A stretch of DNA of 64,000 bases, taken from positions 4,278,001 to 4,342,000 of the forward strand of contig CP089930.1 of assembly GCA_021307345.1 (NCBI GenBank), written 5' to 3'. The translations under genes and the position numbers were made by a program. Of this stretch, positions 61,452-64,000 are shown in pieces (positions within the stretch are counted from its first letter, which is position 1; each line of letters opens with the position of its first letter). The stretch is from Escherichia coli. GTDB lineage: Bacteria; Pseudomonadota; Gammaproteobacteria; Enterobacterales; Enterobacteriaceae. The notes under the pieces were generated by a model. That model was not told the DNA's origin. It saw only the letters and a program-made list of their open reading frames with translations, and searched no databases.

Positions 61452-61632
61452 ACGTGATAAAAATCACATTTTTATCGTAATTGCCCTTTAAAATTCGGGG
61501 CGCCGACCCCATGTGGTCTCAAGCCCAAAGGAAGAGTGAGGCGAGTCAGTCGCGTAATGCTTAGGCACAGGATTGATTTGTCGCAATGATTGACACGATT
61601 CCGCTTGACGCTGCGTAAGGTTTTTGTAATTT
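61452..61632 (+). promoter_or_regulatory. gapA control region (CRP-like site and promoter P1)
   Basis: The 341-base msrB-gapA gap holds a CRP-like site CGTGATAAAAATCACAT (about 61453-61469) and a near promoter TTGACG (61605-61610), 16-base spacer, TAATTT (61627-61632), followed by a 40-base leader. E. coli gapA has several promoters read by sigma-70 and sigma-32 in this region; I can place only this one. Confidence 0.65.
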
Positions 61633-61663
61633 TACAGGCAACCTTTTATTCACTAACAAATAG

Positions 61664-62671
<1,008 letters not shown>

Positions 62672-62693
62672 GTTGAGATGACTTTGTGATCTA

Positions 62694-62723
62694 AAAAGAG
62701 CGACTTCGGTCGCTCTTTTTTTT
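62694..62723 (+). terminator. terminator between gapA and yeaD
   Basis: GAGCGAC/GTCGCTC stem with a TTCG tetraloop, flanked by A and T runs (eight Ts). It lies between gapA and yeaD, so yeaD is reached only by read-through or its own promoter. Confidence 0.88.
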
Positions 62724-62754
62724 ACCTGATGAAATGAAGTTAAAGGACTGCGTC

Positions 62755-63639
62755 ATGATTAAGAAAATTTTTGCCCTTCCGGTCATCGAACAAATTTCCC
62801 CTGTCCTCTCCCGTCGTAAACTGGATGAACTGGACCTTATTGTGGTCGAACATCCCCAGGTAAAAGCCTCTTTTACATTACAGGGCGCACACCTTCTCTC
62901 GTGGAAACCTGCGGGTGAAGAAGACGTCCTGTGGTTGAGCAATAACACTCCATTCAAAAATGGCGTCGCCATTCGCGGTGGCGTGCCGGTTTGCTGGCCG
63001 TGGTTTGGTCCGGCAGCACAACAAGGTCTGCCTGCGCACGGTTTTGCCCGTATTCTGCCGTGGACGCTGAAATCGCATAGTGAAGATGCCGATAGCGTGA
63101 CACTGACTTTCGAACTGACGCAAAGCGACGAGACAAAAAAATACTGGCCGCACGACTTTACGCTGTTAGCGCATTTCCGCGTGGGTGAAACCTGTGAAAT
63201 CGATCTTGAAGCGCACGGCGAATTTGAAACCACCTCTGCTCTGCATACTTACTTTAACGTGGGTGATATTGCTAAGGTAAGCGTCAGTGGTCTGGGCGAT
63301 CGCTTCATTGATAAAGTGAACGACGCGAAAGAAGATGTACTGATCGACGGTATTCAGACCTTCCCTGATCGTACCGATCGCGTGTATCTGAATCCGCAAG
63401 ATTGCAGTGTGATTAATGACGAAGCGTTGAATCGTACTATTACCGTTGGTCACCAGCATCATCTGAACGTCGTCGGCTGGAACCCTGGCCCGGCACTTTC
63501 AGTCAGCATGGGCGATATGCCGGATGATGGCTACAAGACTTTTGTTTGTGTAGAAACAGCTTACGCTTCAGAAACTCAAAAAGTGACTAAAGAGAAACCT
63601 TCCCATCTGGCACAATCCATTCGCGTTGCCAAACGTTAA
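62755..63639 (+). CDS. yeaD: glucose-6-phosphate 1-epimerase family protein YeaD
   Basis: A 294-residue member of the D-hexose-6-phosphate mutarotase (aldose-1-epimerase fold) family. It should speed exchange of the alpha and beta anomers of glucose 6-phosphate. The segment PVCWPWFGPAAQQGLPAHGFAR near residues 80-101 contains the catalytic His; a Glu near 263 (FVCVETAY) completes the site. It follows gapA, consistent with a role at the top of glycolysis. Confidence 0.93.
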   Translation: MIKKIFALPVIEQISPVLSRRKLDELDLIVVEHPQVKASFTLQGAHLLSWKPAGEEDVLWLSNNTPFKNGVAIRGGVPVCWPWFGPAAQQGLPAHGFARILPWTLKSHSEDADSVTLTFELTQSDETKKYWPHDFTLLAHFRVGETCEIDLEAHGEFETTSALHTYFNVGDIAKVSVSGLGDRFIDKVNDAKEDVLIDGIQTFPDRTDRVYLNPQDCSVINDEALNRTITVGHQHHLNVVGWNPGPALSVSMGDMPDDGYKTFVCVETAYASETQKVTKEKPSHLAQSIRVAKR

Positions 63640-63655
63640 TTTGTGCTAGTTTATG

Positions 63656-63678
63656 TGCCGGGTGCGATGCATCCGGCA
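63656..63678. repeat. REP-like palindrome
   Basis: TGCCGGGTGCGATGCATCCGGCA-type 23-base palindrome, resembling half a REP, between the convergent yeaD and yeaE. Confidence 0.6.
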
Positions 63679-63688
63679 TTTCCCAACA

Positions 63689-64000
63689 TCACACCATATC
63701 CAGCGAAGTTTTGCCTTTTGGTGCCGGATACGCGTTGTCCAGCATGGCTAATTCCTCTGACGAAAGCACAATCTCAAGCACAGCTGCATTTTGTTGAACA
63801 TGGGCGATAGTTGCCGCTTTTGGAATCGCCATCACGCCCTGATGGCTGATTACCCACGCCAGCAACACTTGCGCGGCAGTGGCATTGTGAGCATGAGCTA
63901 TTTCGTTGACCACTGCGTTTTTTAGCAAACCATTACGTAAGCGCCCGGCCTGCGCCAACGGACTGTAAGCCATCACTGGCATTTGCTGTTGTTGGCACCA
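63689..64000 (-). CDS. yeaE: aldo-keto reductase YeaE (3' part, cut by the window edge)
   Basis: The C-terminal 103 codons of an aldo-keto reductase; the gene continues beyond 64000. The frame is open from the edge (WCQQQMPVMAYSPLAQAG). The AKR C-terminal signature VMAIPKAATIAHVQQN and the tail VLSSEELAMLDNAYP are present. E. coli YeaE reduces methylglyoxal and is NADPH-dependent. The catalytic tetrad lies outside the window. Confidence 0.92.
   Translation of the reverse strand, partial: WCQQQQMPVMAYSPLAQAGRLRNGLLKNAVVNEIAHAHNATAAQVLLAWVISHQGVMAIPKAATIAHVQQNAAVLEIVLSSEELAMLDNAYPAPKGKTSLDMV

Overview
The window is chromosomal DNA of an enterobacterium of the genus Escherichia. Almost every gene can be matched by sequence and order to the ppsR-to-yeaE segment of the E. 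coli chromosome: ppsR-aroH-hemP-selO-ydiV-nlpC-btuDEC-ihfA-pheTS-pheM-rplT-rpmI-infC-thrS, then yniD to katE, the chb operon, nadE/cho/ves/spy, the ast operon, xthA, ydjXYZ-ynjABCDE, gdhA, topB-selD-ydjA, sppA, ansA-pncA, yeaC-msrB and gapA-yeaD. Housekeeping proteins such as GapA look essentially identical to those of E. coli K-12. Fast-evolving ones (YdiV, AstE, ChbG, CedA) differ at many residues from the K-12 proteins as I remember them, which suggests a diverged E. coli lineage or a sister species (E. fergusonii, E. albertii, E. marmotae or similar). I cannot settle which. There are no tRNA or rRNA genes, no intact insertion sequences, no prophage and no CRISPR array.

Layout. Positions 1-4.7 kb carry the PEP synthase regulator, Trp-regulated aroH, Fur-regulated hemP, the AMPylator selO and the anti-flagellar EAL-like protein ydiV. 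The ydiV leader contains two small overlapping ORFs that I did not expect. From 4.8-15.4 kb, read leftward, are the vitamin B12 uptake genes with nlpC, then the large translation block (ihfA, pheT, pheS, leader peptide pheM, rplT, rpmI, infC with an ATT start, thrS with its operator). From 15.5-25.4 kb are mostly single genes (yniD, ydiY, pfkB, ydiZ, yniA, yniB, hxpB, SOS-controlled ydjM, tcyP, cedA, katE). From 25.4-30.9 kb, leftward, is the chitobiose operon chbBCARFG with its NagC/CRP control region and the ChiX pairing site between chbB and chbC. From 31-34.7 kb are osmE, nadE, SOS-controlled cho, ves and the envelope-stress chaperone spy. From 35-41 kb is the arginine succinyltransferase operon astCADBE behind a sigma-54 promoter. 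From 41.5-49.8 kb are xthA and a tightly packed operon of mostly uncharacterised envelope, ABC-transport and sulfurtransferase genes (ydjXYZ-ynjABCDE). From 49.8-64 kb are ynjF, nudG, ynjH, gdhA, topB-selD-ydjA, sppA, ansA-pncA, msrB-yeaC, gapA-yeaD and the 3' part of yeaE.

Three themes link the genes. The first is leader-controlled translation genes: pheM attenuation, the thrS tRNA-like operator, the infC non-canonical start and L20 control. The second is nutrient scavenging: cobalamin, cystine, chitobiose and arginine as a nitrogen source. The third is stress response: catalase HPII, OsmE, Spy, SOS genes, MsrB and exonuclease III. Several genes that K-12 carries at these positions are missing (arpB after thrS, ydjO, ynjI, and the whole ydjEFGHIJKL sugar cluster between pncA and yeaC), so this genome has compact junctions at known variable sites.
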